DNA of 64,000 nt from Candidatus Saccharibacteria bacterium UBA6224 (lineage in GTDB: Bacteria; Patescibacteriota; Saccharimonadia; Saccharimonadales; UBA4665): NCBI GenBank assembly GCA_002441585.1, contig DJWS01000004.1, forward strand, positions 1 through 64,000. Reading direction: 5' to 3'. A program made the translations under genes and the position numbers. The notes beneath the pieces are model-generated. The model had not been told where the DNA came from and ran no database searches. It was given only the letters and a program-made list of their open reading frames with translations. Shown in pieces: positions 28,972 through 38,690 of this stretch. Position 1 is the first letter of the stretch, and every line of letters starts with the position of its first letter.

Positions 28972-30069
28972 ATGCGCCTACAAGTCACCCAGCAAAACCT
29001 CAACCGAGCCTTAGGCACGGTAGCCCGAGTAGCCAATACTCGCAACCAACTCCCTATCCTAGCTAACGTATTAATTAGAACTAGTGGCAACCGATTGAGC
29101 ATTAGTGCCACTAACCTCGATATCGCCATCACGGAATACGTCGGTACCAAGGTTACCGAAGAAGGCTCCATTACCGTACCAGCTCGCTTGATGCAGGATT
29201 TCGTCAACAGCCTGCCAGATGGGGTTATCGATTTGAAACTTGAGGAAACCAAACTTCATATCACCACCGAAAAATACCAGTCGGTCGTAAATGGCGTGGT
29301 AGCCGACGATTTTCCGGTGATGCCGGCTATTGAGGCGGGTGAGTCCTTCCAGGTTCCCAGTTCGCTGTTGCGCCAATCTTTGCAGCAAGTGGTGTTTGCC
29401 GCGTCGAACGACGAATCGCGCCCAGTGCTGACCGGCGTCTTGTTCCGTGGTAATAATTCGGCACTTAACATTGCGGCCACCGATAGTTACCGCTTGGCCG
29501 AAAAACGGCTCAAACTCAAGCTGTCGCACGACGTTTCCCTGCTGATTCCGGCGACCGCCATGCAAGATCTGCTCAGGATACTGACCGATACGGAAGACGA
29601 GGTGACCATAACCTACGATGATCAACAGGTTTTGTTCCAGGTGACGGACGTCGAGTTGGTAGCGAGATTACTCGAAGGGTCATATCCCGACTACCAAAAA
29701 CTCATCCCAGCCAATTTTGCTGTCTCGGCCACACTTAAACGGGCCGAGCTAATGAACGTGACCAAGGTATCCAGCCTGTTCGCCCGCGAAAGCGCTGGCA
29801 GCATCACCATAAAAGTCGATGAGGCCGACAAGTTGCTCAGCATTCACTCCGTGGCCTCTCAGCTTGGCGAAAACACCGCCAGTGCTAGTGCCGATATCAA
29901 GGGTAGCGGCAGCATAACACTCAACTCGCGTTACCTTATCGATGCCCTGAACGCCATCCATGAAGATGAGATAGAGTTCGCCTTCAATGGCAAGCTAGAG
30001 CCAATCGTGGTCCGGGCAGCTGGCGGTAAAGCCGATTACACACACATCATCATGCCCCTCAAGTCCTAG
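28972..30069 (+). CDS. dnaN: DNA polymerase III beta subunit (sliding clamp)
   Basis: The 365-residue clamp that tethers polymerase III to DNA as a dimer. It starts MRLQVTQQNLNRALGTVARV and contains the three repeated clamp folds (about residues 1-120, 125-240, 245-365). It ends YTHIIMPLK, close to the usual C-terminal MPMRL. The hydrophobic pocket segment LLRQSLQQVVFAASNDESRP near 127-146 is conserved. AAAGGA lies about 12 bases before the ATG, a longer spacing than usual, and a TATAAT box lies 42 bases upstream. Confidence 0.97.
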   Translation: MRLQVTQQNLNRALGTVARVANTRNQLPILANVLIRTSGNRLSISATNLDIAITEYVGTKVTEEGSITVPARLMQDFVNSLPDGVIDLKLEETKLHITTEKYQSVVNGVVADDFPVMPAIEAGESFQVPSSLLRQSLQQVVFAASNDESRPVLTGVLFRGNNSALNIAATDSYRLAEKRLKLKLSHDVSLLIPATAMQDLLRILTDTEDEVTITYDDQQVLFQVTDVELVARLLEGSYPDYQKLIPANFAVSATLKRAELMNVTKVSSLFARESAGSITIKVDEADKLLSIHSVASQLGENTASASADIKGSGSITLNSRYLIDALNAIHEDEIEFAFNGKLEPIVVRAAGGKADYTHIIMPLKS

Positions 30070-30104
30070 TACGCTACACTAAGTTAATAAGGTGGCCTAA
30101 TCTA

Positions 30105-31157
30105 GTGATAAATAATATTCGGTTGCAGCATTTTCGCTCGTATGGTGACGAGTCGTTCGAGTTCAATCCAGCAGTGACCATAATCGTTGGTCCGAATGCC
30201 AGCGGTAAAACTAATTTACTTGAGGCCATTCTGGTTTTGGCCAGAGGTGGTTCGTACCGCGCCAAAGATACCGACCTGGTTATGTTCGAATCCCCTTGGG
30301 CTCGCCTGGATGCCCAGACCGATGGTGGTGATAGGACCATCAAGCTGACACCCAATGACCCTGTAAAAAAAACCTACGTGATAAATGATGCACAGCTCCG
30401 CCGGCTGACTTTGCCACGGACCCTGCCAGTCGTGTTGTTTGAGCCAAACCACCTGCGGCTATTGGCGGGCTCACCTGAACGCCGCCGCAACTACATCGAC
30501 GATGTCTTACTTCAGACCAAACCGACCTATGGAACGACCCTGCGTAAGTACAAACAAGCACTGGCTCAGCGCAATGCCCTGCTTAAGCGCGGACATAGCC
30601 GCATCAATGAGCATATCTTCCCCTGGAACGTCCGCCTGAGTCAGTTGGCCGGCGAAATCGTCGCCGACCGGTTACAGCTGGTGGCCGATATACGCACATC
30701 CATTGGCGGGCTGTATAAGACGCTATCGCGCAGTGATACCGATGTAACAGTGGAATATATCAGTAGCTGCAATCTAGAACAATACGAAAGCAGCTTACTA
30801 CATCGTCTAGAACGGGATCAGGAAATCGACCTCATGAGAGGATTTACTGGACACGGCCCACACCGGGACGATTTGTCGGTTTGGTTCGATGGCCGGCCCG
30901 GCGCACTGAGCGCCTCTCGTGGCGAGACGCGGACGGCAGTCTTAGCACTAAAAATACTCGAACTACATACTCTCGAGACGGTCCGGCAACAAAAACCACT
31001 ACTACTGCTTGACGATGTCTTTAGTGAGCTGGATGGTGCCAGACGACACGCCCTTACTAGTTATTTATCGGATTACCAGACATTCATTACGACGACCGAT
31101 GCAGATATTGCCCTGCAAAGCTTCAGTGAAGCTTGCACGGTCATACCGCTGGCCTAG
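30105..31157 (+). CDS. recF: DNA replication and repair protein RecF
   Basis: A 350-residue SMC-like ATPase that loads RecA through RecOR at gapped DNA. It has Walker A GPNASGKTNLLEAI near residues 29-42, the ABC signature region SASRGETRTAVLAL near 267-280 and Walker B LLLLDDVFSELD near 299-310. The start is GTG after AAGGTGG, 35 bases from dnaN, completing dnaA-dnaN-recF. No gyrB follows; instead the gene converges on a minus-strand operon with six bases between. Many reduced CPR genomes keep an incomplete RecFOR set, so partners elsewhere are not guaranteed. Confidence 0.96.
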   Translation: MINNIRLQHFRSYGDESFEFNPAVTIIVGPNASGKTNLLEAILVLARGGSYRAKDTDLVMFESPWARLDAQTDGGDRTIKLTPNDPVKKTYVINDAQLRRLTLPRTLPVVLFEPNHLRLLAGSPERRRNYIDDVLLQTKPTYGTTLRKYKQALAQRNALLKRGHSRINEHIFPWNVRLSQLAGEIVADRLQLVADIRTSIGGLYKTLSRSDTDVTVEYISSCNLEQYESSLLHRLERDQEIDLMRGFTGHGPHRDDLSVWFDGRPGALSASRGETRTAVLALKILELHTLETVRQQKPLLLLDDVFSELDGARRHALTSYLSDYQTFITTTDADIALQSFSEACTVIPLA

Positions 31158-31163
31158 ACGGGC

Positions 31164-31865
31164 TTATTTGGGCTCTTTGACGACGAAATCGGTGGGCACC
31201 AGATTGGTGATATCCATAGATTCTTTGAGGTCCGGCTTGGCACTGCTGCTATCGGCAATGGTGACGGTGACTTTCGGGCCAACATCGTACTCGGCCGTAA
31301 CCAGCTTGGCAGTCTTGTCGAATAGTGTGATGAAACTGAGCTTGAAGCCGGTGTCGACGTCTGGGTTGCGCGGTGGGAAGTTGACGGTGCTGGTGTTGAT
31401 AGTAATCTCTTTAGCATGTTTGCGATAGTCGAATAGTACCAGGCGGACAGCCTCGGTTTGCTGGGCTGACAGGCCGTTGGCGATAAGAGCATCCAGACCC
31501 GAGAACTTCACCTCATCGGGAATCGGTACAACCGATGGTTGATTGAAATCGATGACTGCCTGAGTGGTTTTCTGAAGGTCGACATGCACGGCTACCGAGG
31601 CTTTTTTACCACTATCGGTGCCGGTAATCAGATAGTCACCCGGTATCAGCCGGACTTTGCTGGGACCAGTGCCCACGATTGCTGCACCAGTCTTAGCACC
31701 GCTGATGGTTATGATGGCGGTATCGCTCTTGATACTGATATCCACTAGTCCGGTTCGCCTGGAATCCAAAATGTCGCGCACCGAAGCATAGACGAACCAA
31801 GCCGTGGCTAGCAATAAAGCAACGATGATTAAGTTGAGTGTGGTGTTGCTGCGTCGATTATCCAT
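31164..31865 (-). CDS. Membrane-anchored extracytoplasmic protein, unknown function
   Basis: A 233-residue protein with one N-terminal helix at about residues 9-27 and an outside domain. Residues 45-100 (GLVDISIKS...VRLIPGDYLITG) look like a small PEGA-type or carboxypeptidase-regulatory beta fold. The remainder is mixed alpha/beta without a recognised motif. It overlaps the upstream gene by eight bases and is the last gene of the minus-strand secretion-like operon, so an accessory role at the envelope is plausible but unproven. Confidence 0.65.
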   Translation of the reverse strand: MDNRRSNTTLNLIIVALLLATAWFVYASVRDILDSRRTGLVDISIKSDTAIITISGAKTGAAIVGTGPSKVRLIPGDYLITGTDSGKKASVAVHVDLQKTTQAVIDFNQPSVVPIPDEVKFSGLDALIANGLSAQQTEAVRLVLFDYRKHAKEITINTSTVNFPPRNPDVDTGFKLSFITLFDKTAKLVTAEYDVGPKVTVTIADSSSAKPDLKESMDITNLVPTDFVVKEPK

Positions 31866-32286
31866 GGAACATCATCTTTTCTGCCAGGTGCCGACTGACG
31901 CTTAGTGGCAAGCTGCGGGCTGCCAGCACCGGAAAGACGGTGCCGGGCCCCAGCACGATTTCGTACTGACCATCAATCTTCTTGAGGACTACGGTGGTGA
32001 GGTCGGTTTGGCCCTTGAGCGGCACTATTGTGGCCACTACCCAATCCTTATTCTCAAAATAAACAGTGTCATTAAGTCGGAAATCCACATCATAGACCGG
32101 TACATACGACGGATCCTGGCTCGATACCAAGCTCTGGGCAACCGTGCCGGCCAAAGCTGTGGTTGGCGGCAGGTTGGTGGGAGATACGCCCCCCAATGCG
32201 ACGTAGTGAATGGTCGTGGCGACAATCAGCGCCACCATGAAGATGCTGCCGGACCAGACGAGTTTTCGATTACTGAGTGGATTCAT
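31858..32286 (-). CDS. Small membrane-anchored protein, unknown function
   Basis: A 142-residue protein with a single N-terminal helix (about residues 12-31) and a Ser/Thr/Ala linker. A compact outside domain of about 80 residues follows, with the segment YVPVYDVDFRLNDTVYFENK and a LVSSQD-type start. No family is recognised. It lies 25 bases downstream of the lysozyme-NlpC/P60 gene and overlaps the next anchored protein by eight bases, which suggests the two are made together as part of the envelope-spanning locus. Confidence 0.65.
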   Translation of the reverse strand: MNPLSNRKLVWSGSIFMVALIVATTIHYVALGGVSPTNLPPTTALAGTVAQSLVSSQDPSYVPVYDVDFRLNDTVYFENKDWVVATIVPLKGQTDLTTVVLKKIDGQYEIVLGPGTVFPVLAARSLPLSVSRHLAEKMMFHG

Positions 32287-32310
32287 ATACCTAATATCGC
32301 CTTTCCACTA

Positions 32311-33588
32311 TTAGTTTAATGGTTGCCCTACCCAACGCATGACAGCAAAGATTTCGGACATCTTGTACGGATATTTGCCCAGGCCCACCTGTTCGGTCTG
32401 TGGCCACTTGGAGGTGTGGGCGCCAAAACTATAGATGCTGCTGCCGACAACGTGGTCGACAATTTCGACATGCTCTAGCGTGGGGATGATAAGGTCGCCA
32501 GGCTGAGCCTCGTTTACAGGTACTTGTTTCCAGTTCGTCTTGTCGTGATAGAACGTACCGACCACCCCATTTAGTTCCTTGCCAGTTAGATCGTAAATGA
32601 CGATATTGATCAGACCACTACAATCGGCGCCGCAACTGGGCCCGATTGTGGGGCACTTCTCATGCCAATCGGCCGCGCCCGAGTGTCCCCCACCCCAGAC
32701 ATAGCTGATTGGGTCATAAACTTTTGCCTGGCAAAGTATCTTGGCGTTGCCTACGGCGGTCGCGCAGTTGGCTGCACCGCCACTACCACAACTAGAGCTA
32801 GTAACCGTGGTGTCACCCGAGGTGGTGACGCCCGCATAAGTCTCCATGGCATACTGGGCCTGCTTGTAGCGGGGGGCATAGTTGGCGCCGCTCTCGAAAC
32901 GAACCTGGAAATAGCTGACTGCATCGGCCAGGGTTGTTTGTTCTTTCAGTCCAGACAAGACATCCTTTCGACCGGTCGGGGCGATGCCGTTGAGTTGTGC
33001 CCAGATCAGATTGAGCTGAGTCAGTAATTCGTAAATCGGCCCAGTGATATTGTTGGATGCAGCGTTAGTGATAATCTTGCTACCGGGTGTCCACTGGGCT
33101 AGGCCGTAACCTAACGGATCGGCGTCGTATGGATTTTTGCTGGTGCCGCCAATCTGCATGATCTGTGGGTTGAAGGTGGATTCATGCATCAGGTTACCCC
33201 AGATGGCGGCCGTAGTAATATCACTGAGGCCCTTTTGCTTGAAGTAGTTCCAGCCTTGCTCCTGAGCGTCCTTGCCCACAAGTGATCCCTCGGCTACCGA
33301 TGCGCAGGCGTCATTGGATTCGAACGGATCGTACTTTTCCCACGGGCCATACAGGGCATTACAGGTGTATTCGTCCATCCCCTTCGGACAAGTGTCGGCA
33401 AAGACGCGCGCCGGGTTTAAACCGGAACTGAAGGTTACCAGGACCGAGAACGAGACGATCGTTGCCAGTCGGTGTAGTGTGGTCCGGATGGTCCTAAGAT
33501 GCATATGCCTAACAGAGTAACCTTGCCGCAGGCCTTGCGCAAGTTTTGTAACTGGTGTTGTGGGTAGTTTCGGCATAACCTTAGGCAC
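32311..33588 (-). CDS. Peptidoglycan hydrolase: phage-type lysozyme plus NlpC/P60
   Basis: A 425-residue secreted wall hydrolase. An N-terminal hydrophobic signal (about residues 38-63, ending ARVFA) is followed by a lysozyme-like domain: AAIWGNLMHESTFNPQ near 125-140, with Glu as catalytic candidate, and GYGLAQWTPG near 155-165. A linker leads to an NlpC/P60 peptidase with CGADCSGLINIVIYD (catalytic Cys) near 315-330 and a later His in LEHVEIVDHV. Enzymes with this pair act like VirB1, opening peptidoglycan for a type IV apparatus. The start is uncertain: GTG 33588 overlaps the upstream gene by eight bases, while ATG 33576 and a later Met just before the signal are alternatives. Confidence 0.85.
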   Translation of the reverse strand: MPKVMPKLPTTPVTKLAQGLRQGYSVRHMHLRTIRTTLHRLATIVSFSVLVTFSSGLNPARVFADTCPKGMDEYTCNALYGPWEKYDPFESNDACASVAEGSLVGKDAQEQGWNYFKQKGLSDITTAAIWGNLMHESTFNPQIMQIGGTSKNPYDADPLGYGLAQWTPGSKIITNAASNNITGPIYELLTQLNLIWAQLNGIAPTGRKDVLSGLKEQTTLADAVSYFQVRFESGANYAPRYKQAQYAMETYAGVTTSGDTTVTSSSCGSGGAANCATAVGNAKILCQAKVYDPISYVWGGGHSGAADWHEKCPTIGPSCGADCSGLINIVIYDLTGKELNGVVGTFYHDKTNWKQVPVNEAQPGDLIIPTLEHVEIVDHVVGSSIYSFGAHTSKWPQTEQVGLGKYPYKMSEIFAVMRWVGQPLN

Positions 33589-36500
33589 TGACCTTTATAC
33601 CGATGTGAATGTGGTGGCAGGTATCCGTGAATTGGTAGAACGCGTCCATGAACGAGAAGTTCGGGTGGCAATTGGTCTGTCCAAACTGGGTGGCGCTAAC
33701 AGGCATAAAAGAGGTTACGTCCTTGAGCAGGGTTTGGGCGGCACTGAGCCGAGCGCCCGTCCAAGGGGCCGAAGCGGAACCGCCCATACTGACACTGGTT
33801 CCGCCGGGAACGGTGATGGCACCGATGTCAGCAGCTTTACCATAGTGGTGGTCGGTGCCGGGCAGGCTTGGGTGGTCGGTACACAATGCATTGAGCTGTA
33901 TGCTGTAGCCTTGCTGCATCAGCTTGAGCAACATGCCCAGGATGCGGGCGTCCATAGCGCTGACGACACAGACGGAAGTGCGGATGCTAACACCCTTGGC
34001 GGTGTTCTGGATATCAGGACAGTTGAGGGGCTGGAAGACGCCACAGCGAAGTTTGCTCGGGATGTAAGGCAGCAGCTGTTGCGCAAGTTCTTTTGCCGAT
34101 CCAGACGGCAAGCCGCCACCTACACCTGGCGTGACGGTTGTGGTGGTGGGGTTGTCCGTTGGAGGAATCGACGAGTTCAGCTTAGAGAAATCGTTATTCG
34201 ACATAGTTCCGCCACCCTGTACACCGCTCTCAAGGGCGAGACAGATGTTTGGTGATTTACTGACGGCTTCGCCAGTATTCGGATCGAGGGTTTCTTTATC
34301 TAGCCAATGCGTCAAATCGAGTTTCTTGGTTGTGGTGTCGTAATATTTGGCACAATTGGCGGCCCAATATTGCTCTGGTTTATCCGGTATCTCCTTGTTT
34401 GGCAAGCCGTACTGAGCGACTCCGAAAGGATCCGCCTCTACACCTACGGCGGCAAAGGCGAAGTTGCCAGAGAAGATGGTGGACAGGCTATTACCAATCT
34501 GGGCAAACGGCTGAGACAATATGGCACCCATGTTCCTTAGGCCCACCGACAAGCTACTCGGGAACGTCACCGATAGCCGTGACACCATCGAGTATGGCGT
34601 ATCGGTACTAAACATGCGGGCAAAGGTTGAGCGCTCGCTGAATTCCTGCTCCAGACTAAGCTGCTGTTTGGTTTGGATATTATTCGCCTCGGCTGGAGTC
34701 AGTAGTCGGCAACCCTGGGTAACCTGGCAAGACTTGTTGTAGGTGACATCTGCCCCGCCGGCCATCATCTGGAAGATGCGCGCGCCGGACATGACGGTGC
34801 TGAAAGCGGTTGGTATCAGCTTGTTGACCACCCACTGCAGGAACTCCGTCAGTTTCTCGCCCACCGCATTGACGACCGCATCACAAGGACCAAAACAGAG
34901 CAAATCAAATATCGGTCCGAAGATTGCCCCAAGGAGGTCATTAATGGCATTAATGAGTGGGAATAATATTTGGCGTACGCCAGGTATGGCATCGACGAAT
35001 TTGCTGACGTTCTCTGATATGGCATCGACGACGTCGTTGCCCTTGCTCAGGACTTCTTCATAGCAGACGTACGACCCTTTTGGTACAGGTTTACCGTCGT
35101 CACATTTGTATGATTGTGGGGCTTGGTTGCGATTGGTCGCATATTTTTGCCAAGTCGGCGCTTGGGTTATGTCAGCCTTATTTTTGGATGACGAGTCCAT
35201 GTTGGTGCTCAGGGTGTCGGTCTGGGAGCCTAACTGCGTCGCATCAACCTTGCCGGCGGCCTGCTCGGACGAGGTCGTCTGGTACAGGGCAAACAATTGC
35301 GAAGCCGCAGCACTGTTTGTGGCGTAATACATGTGCTGCAACATCGGTCCTAGATGCTCCAGCGCCTGCAAGATGGAGGCTATCATGAAGACCCAACCGA
35401 TGACAGGTATGGCCTTGGTGGTGAGGTCTCCACTTAGGTCTTTGCCCACCAGGGTCCCGATCTTCTTGACGAAATCACGCGTGATCGTGTCGACAAAGCC
35501 CTTGTCTGCAATCTCGTTGGCTTTGGCGACGATGTCTTTCAAGGCTTCGGCCGATACTTTAGCGGCATAGGCATCCAGTTGGGTCTGCAGCTTCTTTTGG
35601 AAGATACTTCGCCGGTCGACGTCGCCCTCCTCGGCTGGCTCAAGCTCGGTGGTATTACAGGCTGGTGGATCGAGCAGACACTGCAAAATAAGCCCATAAC
35701 TTTCGCTGAGCGGTGAGATGACGCGCTGGATGACATAGGCCTTACCGGCTTGTTTCTTGGTCTCCCATTTATCGGTGAATTTGTTGAGGGGGTCACAAGC
35801 CTGGATACAGTGTCGGATACCATACTTTGATTTCAAGAATGGAGCATAACGTAAATGGAAGACCACCCTGTCCCAGAGGGTTCCCTTTTTGATTCGTTCC
35901 GATGTCAACCGCTCGATACGAGAGCGGGTTCCGGCGTCGACCGAGGAATCACCAAAGGCGCTCGAGCCGTTGCCCAGATTTATCTTTTCGCCGTCTAGTC
36001 TGAGGAAGTAAGTAGTGCCCGATTTTCCGTAGACCAGGCCATAACGCTTGGCCAGCTTGGTTTCCAGTCGATCTTCCTTCCAAGCCTTGAACATTTGGGT
36101 AACGGGGTTGTCACTGTTTTTGATGGTCGAGACACAGCCGGCATCGACGGTCGTTTTACAACTTCCCTTACCGATATTGGGGAAGACGTGGTCGACCATG
36201 TATTGGTTGAACATCTTGTTGACGGTACCTTCGGCGGCCTGGGTACTGGCTGCCGCGAAGCGGCTCTCTAGGGCTTTGACGGCGGTGGCAATCTTGAGGC
36301 TGGAAAGGAACTGCCCCATCAGTAATAAACCGCCGATCAGTAGGATACTAAGAAACACCGAGCCAATGGAGGCTTGCTTACGTCGGCGCGAACCCCAGAC
36401 GGCTTGCTTGGCGGCCGCCAGTTTGCCCATCGGTGTGGCAGCTGCGGCAGGGTTGAATCCCTTGCCGACCGTATCGGTCGATCCTTTGCTCGTCTCGCTG

Positions 36501-36730
36501 ACACCGCCGGCCACGCTCAGGTGTCCGGATTTGCGCGGTGTCGATTCGCCCCCACCATCCAGCGCAGACAGCTTTCTCGATTCACTATCCGCTGCCTCGT
36601 CGCCACCACCGACCGAGCTCAAGTGACCGCGCCGTGGCGCACTACTTTCGCCACCACCCTCAAGGGAGCGCAAATCAGGCCGAATATCAGGCTCAATATC
36701 GTCATGCAGCTGGTGGGCAGGCTCACCCAT
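33581..36730 (-). CDS. Giant membrane protein with C-terminal M15-like peptidase domain
   Basis: 1049 residues. Residues 1-120 are hydrophilic with repeated LSxxGGGES-like units and basic patches. A strong helix lies near 122-150 (SVFLSILLIGGLLLMGQFL) and further hydrophobic segments near 440-465 and 570-640. Many Cys pairs lie outside the membrane. The last 160 residues resemble the M15 (VanY/D-Ala-D-Ala carboxypeptidase) fold: TDHHYGKAADIG gives the His-x6-Asp zinc pattern and CHHIHIG near the end supplies the third ligand. Lying between VirB4 and the lysozyme gene, it is probably a structural channel component that also trims cell wall. I know of no named homologue. TATAAT overlapping the VirB4 stop may give it its own promoter. 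Confidence 0.7.
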   Translation of the reverse strand: MGEPAHQLHDDIEPDIRPDLRSLEGGGESSAPRRGHLSSVGGGDEAADSESRKLSALDGGGESTPRKSGHLSVAGGVSETSKGSTDTVGKGFNPAAAATPMGKLAAAKQAVWGSRRRKQASIGSVFLSILLIGGLLLMGQFLSSLKIATAVKALESRFAAASTQAAEGTVNKMFNQYMVDHVFPNIGKGSCKTTVDAGCVSTIKNSDNPVTQMFKAWKEDRLETKLAKRYGLVYGKSGTTYFLRLDGEKINLGNGSSAFGDSSVDAGTRSRIERLTSERIKKGTLWDRVVFHLRYAPFLKSKYGIRHCIQACDPLNKFTDKWETKKQAGKAYVIQRVISPLSESYGLILQCLLDPPACNTTELEPAEEGDVDRRSIFQKKLQTQLDAYAAKVSAEALKDIVAKANEIADKGFVDTITRDFVKKIGTLVGKDLSGDLTTKAIPVIGWVFMIASILQALEHLGPMLQHMYYATNSAAASQLFALYQTTSSEQAAGKVDATQLGSQTDTLSTNMDSSSKNKADITQAPTWQKYATNRNQAPQSYKCDDGKPVPKGSYVCYEEVLSKGNDVVDAISENVSKFVDAIPGVRQILFPLINAINDLLGAIFGPIFDLLCFGPCDAVVNAVGEKLTEFLQWVVNKLIPTAFSTVMSGARIFQMMAGGADVTYNKSCQVTQGCRLLTPAEANNIQTKQQLSLEQEFSERSTFARMFSTDTPYSMVSRLSVTFPSSLSVGLRNMGAILSQPFAQIGNSLSTIFSGNFAFAAVGVEADPFGVAQYGLPNKEIPDKPEQYWAANCAKYYDTTTKKLDLTHWLDKETLDPNTGEAVSKSPNICLALESGVQGGGTMSNNDFSKLNSSIPPTDNPTTTTVTPGVGGGLPSGSAKELAQQLLPYIPSKLRCGVFQPLNCPDIQNTAKGVSIRTSVCVVSAMDARILGMLLKLMQQGYSIQLNALCTDHPSLPGTDHHYGKAADIGAITVPGGTSVSMGGSASAPWTGARLSAAQTLLKDVTSFMPVSATQFGQTNCHPNFSFMDAFYQFTDTCHHIHIGIKVSA

Positions 36731-36764
36731 AATATTAGCTGGTCCTCATGTTGCTTGTGCTTAA

Positions 36765-38690
36765 TTATACACCAGGATGCAGGCGATTGCTCAAATCAAT
36801 CGTTCCCTGTTGCTGGGTGAATTCACCCTGCTGCGCAGCGGCATTGATTTGCTGGACCTGGTTCGGATTGGTCGTGATGAGCCCTGTCTCGGTCGGGCTG
36901 GCCACGACCTGGATGTGGACGTGGTTTTGACCGGCAAAGAACAGCCCTTGGCCAACCGGGAATTGGCTGAGTCGCTTCTTTTCCTCACTGGTGAGCTTGA
37001 AGACGTCACTCAGCACATCGACGGCCGAAGTCGATTGTTTAAGCAGGATCTGCATGCTGGCGTTGGCCACGATGGCCCGCCCCATCCGACTGCCCATGAA
37101 GTCCTCGACGTCTTGGGTGATGGTGGTAATGCCGAGGTTGTACTTTCGAGCCCGCTTGGCGAGTGAGAAGAGGAAGTTGGCGCTGTCCTCATACTTCATT
37201 AGCTGCCAAGCCTCATCGACGATGAGTAAGCGGCGTTTCTGATCGGATTTAGTCTTGTTCCAGATGTAATTCAGGACAATGTACATGGCGACGGGGCGCA
37301 ATTCGTCCTCTAGGTCGCGAATATTGAAGACGACGAGCGGATTGTTGATGTTGACGTTGCTCTGCTGGCTGAAGATACCGGCAAAGGTACCGGTAGTGTA
37401 CTTGCGCAGACGCTGGGCCAGCTGCGGACCAGTGTTACCCATGTGCAACAGCGTATCGTAAAGGTCGTTGATGGTCGGCGGCTGGGCAGTATGGGTCAAT
37501 GGGTCATTGGTAATGCCCGCCTTGGCGTAGGTCTCGATGAGGGCGGAGTCCAGGTCGGCCTCTTCGGCTGGCGAGAGAGCGGGCATGATGGCCGCGTTGC
37601 CAGATGCCTGCATCTGGGCTTGGGCACCGCCCATCATCAACCGCAGTAGGCCATGCAGGGTGATGAGGTTGCTCCGTAACGGGTTGTCAGATTCTTCGGC
37701 GTCAACCACGCGCGGCAAATCGAACGGATTAATCCGCGTAGCCGAGTTGAGGCTGAGCCGGACATAGGCGCCACCGGCGGCGTCGCACATGCGCTCGTAC
37801 TCGTTCTCGGGGTCGATGATCAGGATCTCGGTGCCGAACATCATGCTGCGGAGGGCTTCGAGCTTGACCGTGAACGACTTACCAGCACCAGACTTGGCGA
37901 AGATGACAGCGTTGCCATTCTCGAGCGAGAAACGGTCAAAAATGACGAGGCCGGAGTTGTGCATGTTGATGCCGTATAAAATGCCATTGTCCTGAGTCAG
38001 GTCAGCACTGGTGAATGGGAAACTGGTGCTCAGGGCGCCGGTGCTAAAGTTGCGCCGAATCTGCAACTGATCAGTGAACTGCGGCACGATGCTGTTGAGC
38101 CCCTGCTCTTGTTGGGCCGAGGCTGGCTTGCTGAAAACCAACTGCTGGCCGAGCATGGTTTCGACTTTGTGCGAGACAAACTCCAGTTCGTCGAGAGAGC
38201 TGCCATAAATCGTGAAATAGAAGCCCAGTCGGAAGAAACGCTCTTCACCGACCTGTAGCTTATCACGCATTTCCTCGGCGTCGAGGATCTGAGCCTGCTT
38301 GGCTGGATCGCGCACCCGTCCCTTTTCGTTATCGATCTGGATGCCGGCCTCCAGTTGCGTCACTTTCTTGCGAAGGTTCTCGAGCACGACCTGACTCTCG
38401 ACCGGGTAGATATACAGTGACATGTCCATGACCTCGTCGATATTGACCATGCCGCTCAGCCAACCGGTGTAAAGTTGGCGCGGATAGCCATAGACATAAA
38501 AAGTGCGGGCAAAACGGGTGCCGATCTGGAAATAAGCACTGCTGAACTCGATACTGCTGGGGGCGATGAAGTCACGCAGGGCCGTGACGCCCTTACGAAA
38601 GGCCGACTGGACTTCTTGGGCCTCTTGAGCGCGTTGCGCCTGGGCGACGGCCGCTGGATCGATTTGTTCCTTTTTCTTGCCAAAAGCCAT
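36765..38690 (-). CDS. virB4: VirB4-family secretion ATPase
   Basis: The energising ATPase of type IV secretion and conjugation-like machines. It has 641 residues with an N-terminal VirB4 region and a C-terminal RecA-like domain: Walker A FAKSGAGKSFTVK near residues 267-279, Walker B RRLLIVDEAWQLM near 479-491 and TQDVEDFMGS near 521-530. The protein begins directly with the middle of the usual N-domain; the preceding gene seems to encode the rest, so the ATPase appears split in two. It overlaps the upstream gene by one base. No VirB11 or VirD4 is in this window. Confidence 0.93.
   Translation of the reverse strand: MAFGKKKEQIDPAAVAQAQRAQEAQEVQSAFRKGVTALRDFIAPSSIEFSSAYFQIGTRFARTFYVYGYPRQLYTGWLSGMVNIDEVMDMSLYIYPVESQVVLENLRKKVTQLEAGIQIDNEKGRVRDPAKQAQILDAEEMRDKLQVGEERFFRLGFYFTIYGSSLDELEFVSHKVETMLGQQLVFSKPASAQQEQGLNSIVPQFTDQLQIRRNFSTGALSTSFPFTSADLTQDNGILYGINMHNSGLVIFDRFSLENGNAVIFAKSGAGKSFTVKLEALRSMMFGTEILIIDPENEYERMCDAAGGAYVRLSLNSATRINPFDLPRVVDAEESDNPLRSNLITLHGLLRLMMGGAQAQMQASGNAAIMPALSPAEEADLDSALIETYAKAGITNDPLTHTAQPPTINDLYDTLLHMGNTGPQLAQRLRKYTTGTFAGIFSQQSNVNINNPLVVFNIRDLEDELRPVAMYIVLNYIWNKTKSDQKRRLLIVDEAWQLMKYEDSANFLFSLAKRARKYNLGITTITQDVEDFMGSRMGRAIVANASMQILLKQSTSAVDVLSDVFKLTSEEKKRLSQFPVGQGLFFAGQNHVHIQVVASPTETGLITTNPNQVQQINAAAQQGEFTQQQGTIDLSNRLHPGV

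Noticed and set aside
33560..34255. Long plus-strand frame (231 codons) inside the giant T4SS gene
   Set aside because: It runs antisense to a well-supported coding region with membrane helices and zinc motifs; its own translation is low-complexity and has no ribosome site.
36731..36764. Four-codon frame (MRTS) before the giant T4SS gene
   Set aside because: Its ATG is 14 bases after TATAAT and the frame is too short to separate from chance.
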